From NCBI GenBank assembly GCA_002343325.1, contig DDSG01000161.1, positions 661 to 16,929 of the forward strand: a DNA stretch of 16,269 nt, read 5' to 3'. A program made the translations under genes and the position numbers. Numbering within the stretch: position 1 is the stretch's first letter; each line of letters starts with the position of its first letter. The stretch comes from Phycisphaerales bacterium UBA2396. GTDB lineage: Bacteria; Planctomycetota; Phycisphaerae; Phycisphaerales; UBA1924. Below, piece by piece: positions 14,393-16,269 of the stretch. Under the pieces are notes generated by a model. The model saw only the letters and a list, made by a program, of their open reading frames with translations. It was not told where the DNA came from and did not search any database.

Positions 14393-15585
14393 CAGGCCTC
14401 CGCTCCCAAAAAGAGGCGCACACTGCGTCGGGCTTGGCTCTCAGAGTGCCTGACGTCGTTCAGATCGCGGAGCGTGGAGACGCCCAGATCGTCCATCGCG
14501 CGGCGGACAGCCGGAACGATCGATCCGAAGCCGCAACGTCCCGACAGGAAGAGTTCGACCGCCTGTTCGTTCGCCGCATTGAGGATTGCGCCCGCGTTGC
14601 CACCGTCGCGCAGGACACGATCGGCAAGCGCGAGCGCGGGATATCGCTCGGGATCGGCGGGCACGAACCGCAGCGAGCCCAGCGTCGCGGGATCGAGCCT
14701 CGAGGCAAGCCCCGGCGGGCGATGAGGCCACGCAACGGCGATTTGGATCGGCGTTCGCATATCGGGCGAACCGAGCTGCGCAACGACGCTGCCATCGGCG
14801 TACTCGACCAGGGCGTGCACGATGGACTGGGGATGGATCACCGCGGCGAGTCGGTCCGCCTCGAGCCCGAAGAGCCACGACGCCTCGATGAGCTCGAGGC
14901 ATTTGTTCATGAGCGAGGCTGAGTCGACCGTCACCTTGGGGCCCATCGCCCAGGTCGGATGTTGGAGCACCTGCTCAACGCTCGCGCTCTGGAGCTTGTC
15001 CAGCGGGAGATCGCGGAGAGCGCCGCCCGAGGCGGTCAGGGTGACTCGGGTGATGTGCCCCCCCAGCTTCATGGGCGGGGAGCGATCCGCGACCCTCGGC
15101 GAGATCGCCTGCCACACGCCCGAATGCTCGCTGTCCACGGGGAGAAGCCTCGCCCCCGTGCGTTCGGCAAGGGGCACAACGAGCGAGCCCGCGGCGACGA
15201 GCGTTTCCTTGTTGGCCAGTGCGACATCACGCCCGAGCTCAACCGCGGCGAGCGTGGGGGCAAGCCCTGCCGAGCCCACGATACCCGCGACGATCAGGTC
15301 GCACGGTAACTCACGAACAAGGCGTTCGGCAGCGTCGGGTCCGACGAATCCGCGCACCCCCGGAGGTAGCGGCACCGGTTCGAGCAGGGCTGCCGCCGCG
15401 GGCCGCCACTGAGCGGCCTGGCGGACGAGCAGTTCGGCGTTGCGTCGGGCTGCGAGCCCGACGACCTCATATCGGTCCTCATGGACCCCCTTCTCGTGGA
15501 GCGCGTTGAGATGCGCGAGCACGTCGAGGGTCTGTGTCCCGATTGAGCCGGTCGAGCCGAGAACGATGACGCGGCGCGTGGGCAT
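14392..15585 (-). CDS. dxr: 1-deoxy-D-xylulose 5-phosphate reductoisomerase
   Basis: A 397-residue cytosolic enzyme of the MEP isoprenoid pathway that converts DXP to 2-C-methyl-D-erythritol 4-phosphate with NADPH. The NADPH loop is GSTGSIG (10-16). Metal ligands Asp151, Glu153 and Glu231 are present in VDSEHSGVWQA and NKCLELIEA, and substrate contacts are in place: Ser186 (TASGG), His209 and Trp212 (HPTWAMG, the flexible lid), Ser222, Asn227 and Lys228. Length and residue numbering are nearly those of the E. coli enzyme, so it should be active. There is a small Pro-rich insertion before the lid strand (ADRSPPMKLGG). Start ATG at 15585 lies nine bases after the upstream stop, without a good Shine-Dalgarno, suggesting coupling. 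The rseP and cdsA genes often found near dxr are not seen here. Confidence 0.97.
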   Translation of the reverse strand: MPTRRVIVLGSTGSIGTQTLDVLAHLNALHEKGVHEDRYEVVGLAARRNAELLVRQAAQWRPAAAALLEPVPLPPGVRGFVGPDAAERLVRELPCDLIVAGIVGSAGLAPTLAAVELGRDVALANKETLVAAGSLVVPLAERTGARLLPVDSEHSGVWQAISPRVADRSPPMKLGGHITRVTLTASGGALRDLPLDKLQSASVEQVLQHPTWAMGPKVTVDSASLMNKCLELIEASWLFGLEADRLAAVIHPQSIVHALVEYADGSVVAQLGSPDMRTPIQIAVAWPHRPPGLASRLDPATLGSLRFVPADPERYPALALADRVLRDGGNAGAILNAANEQAVELFLSGRCGFGSIVPAVRRAMDDLGVSTLRDLNDVRHSESQARRSVRLFLGAEA

Positions 15586-15594
15586 GGGCGTGGA

Positions 15595-16269
15595 TCACTC
15601 GGGCTTGGGACGCTTGTTGAGCTCGATTGGCGTGAGCTTTCGGCGATTGAAGTAGAGAGGCCGCACGGGCTTGACGCCGGGCTCGGCCGGGGCGGGCGCT
15701 CGCGTGTCGGGCTTGGGTTCCGGCAGCGGTTCGCGGCGGCCGGAGCGTGAACGATCGCCGCCTTCCCGACGGGGCTCGCGACGGTCATCACGCTTGTCCT
15801 CTCGGGGAGGGCGTTGCTGAGGCGGCCGTGGTGCGCCCTGCTCGGCGTTGCCGCGAGGAGCGGTGGCGGGCTGCCCCTGTTCGCCCTGTTCGCCGCCACG
15901 ACCGCCACGACCACGCCGCCGCCGACGCCGACGACGACGGCCGTCGCCGGGCCCGCCTTCAGCGCCCGGCTGGGGGTTGGGTTCGCCCGTGCTCGGTGCT
16001 TCTCCTTCATCGCCGGCGTCCGGCTCGTCGTGCTCGGCGTCTTGCGGGCGTTGCGAAGCTTCCGCGGGCGTGCCCGCGTCTTCGTCGCCGTAGTCCCCCA
16101 TGGATCCGACGATGGTGAATGGGGTCACTTCGTCGGTGGGCACGGGCTTGGGTGCGTGCGGGCGTTCGCGGGGTCCTGCCTGATCGGCCTGCGGAAGTGT
16201 GCCCGCCTCGCCCGTCGGGCTGCCACGCCCGCGCCCGCGGCGGCGACGGCAGATCGGAAGGGCGTCGGG
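15595..16269 (-). CDS. C-terminal disordered Arg-rich tail of an unidentified protein (partial)
   Basis: The frame is open to the right edge, so this is the 3' part of a longer gene; the GTG at 16143 is probably internal. About 220 residues are seen, none with a recognisable fold. Blocks alternate: basic RRRRGRGRG near the edge, an ordered-looking DEVTPFTIVGSMGDYG, an acidic stretch (about 25 residues rich in Asp, Glu and Pro), a run of nine Arg followed by GRGGRGGEQGEQG, further Arg/Asp/Pro-rich sequence, and a conserved-looking end, LYFNRRKLTPIELNKRPKPE. Such RGG-like tails occur on RNA-binding proteins such as RNase E-type nucleases and DEAD-box helicases, but the catalytic part is missing, so no identity is given. 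The first residues at the edge (PDALPI) are probably adapter-derived. It lies directly upstream of dxr with a 9-base gap. Confidence 0.6.
   Translation of the reverse strand, partial: PDALPICRRRRGRGRGSPTGEAGTLPQADQAGPRERPHAPKPVPTDEVTPFTIVGSMGDYGDEDAGTPAEASQRPQDAEHDEPDAGDEGEAPSTGEPNPQPGAEGGPGDGRRRRRRRRRGRGGRGGEQGEQGQPATAPRGNAEQGAPRPPQQRPPREDKRDDRREPRREGGDRSRSGRREPLPEPKPDTRAPAPAEPGVKPVRPLYFNRRKLTPIELNKRPKPE
15890..15945. repeat. GC-rich trinucleotide-like simple repeat coding for poly-Arg
   Basis: On the + strand, imperfect CGA/CGC/CCA triplets run through this stretch and encode the nine-Arg run and RGRGGRGG on the - strand. Synonymous codons are mixed rather than identical, so it is not a perfect microsatellite, but it could still expand or contract by slippage. 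Confidence 0.5.
16251..16269 (+). other. Probable Illumina TruSeq adapter remnant at contig end
   Basis: The last 19 bases match the standard adapter read-through sequence beginning AGATCGGAAGAGCGTCG at 17 of 19 positions, with the first ten bases exact. The orientation (adapter reading outward off the right end) is what read-through contamination gives. On the - strand the translation is PDALPI, which agrees with adapter-encoded DALPI. Genomic sequence probably ends at or before base 16250. Confidence 0.8.

Noticed and set aside
15890..15945. Possible CRISPR-like or tandem-repeat array
   Set aside because: The units are degenerate triplets coding for Arg and Gly, with no spacers or repeats of CRISPR length.

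Overview
The window is about 16.3 kb of very GC-rich bacterial DNA with densely packed genes. The odd length, an open reading frame running off each edge, and sequencing-adapter-like bases at the right end suggest a whole draft contig, probably from a metagenome. The gene mix fits a planctomycete, most likely Phycisphaerae: a large DUF5117-type secreted metalloprotease, bacterial phenylalanine hydroxylase, a TPR plus GT41 glycosyltransferase, and a MacAB-TolC-like exporter with a separate ATPase. This taxonomic call is inference from gene content and base composition; there is no rRNA or other strong marker.

Left region, + strand (1-3670): the C-terminal part of a UbiA-family prenyltransferase resembling decaprenyl-phosphate phosphoribosyltransferase, then a 985-residue secreted zinc metalloprotease with an extended HExxHxxGxxH motif and a following Met-turn, closed by a strong intrinsic terminator.

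Middle region, - strand (6614 down to 3710): a small protein that may be a divergent PNPOx/DUF2470-type protein, coupled by an ATGA overlap to a YtcJ-like amidohydrolase that lacks the usual flanking beta-sandwich segments, then phenylalanine-4-hydroxylase about 100 bases further on. A divergent + strand gene (6700-7416) encodes a 238-residue protein I do not recognise.

Right region, - strand (16269 down to 7413): a long gene train in the order of transcription: an Arg-rich disordered tail of an unknown protein, dxr (MEP isoprenoid pathway), a TPR-GT41 glycosyltransferase, an HlyD/MacA-like adaptor, a MacB-like ATPase, a MacB/FtsX-type permease and a TolC-like outer-membrane lipoprotein. Most junctions are overlaps or gaps below 12 bases, so translation is probably coupled. 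The last four genes form a complete tripartite export system; its substrate cannot be told from sequence. The train's last stop codon overlaps the stop of the convergent 6700-7416 gene.

I found no CRISPR array, IS element, tRNA, rRNA or phage gene, and no clear sign of a new defence system. The observations most worth a second look are the adapter-like contig end, the trimmed amidohydrolase with its unusual partner gene, the unrecognised 238-residue protein, the GT41 enzyme beside an export system, and the metzincin-like motif in the large protease.
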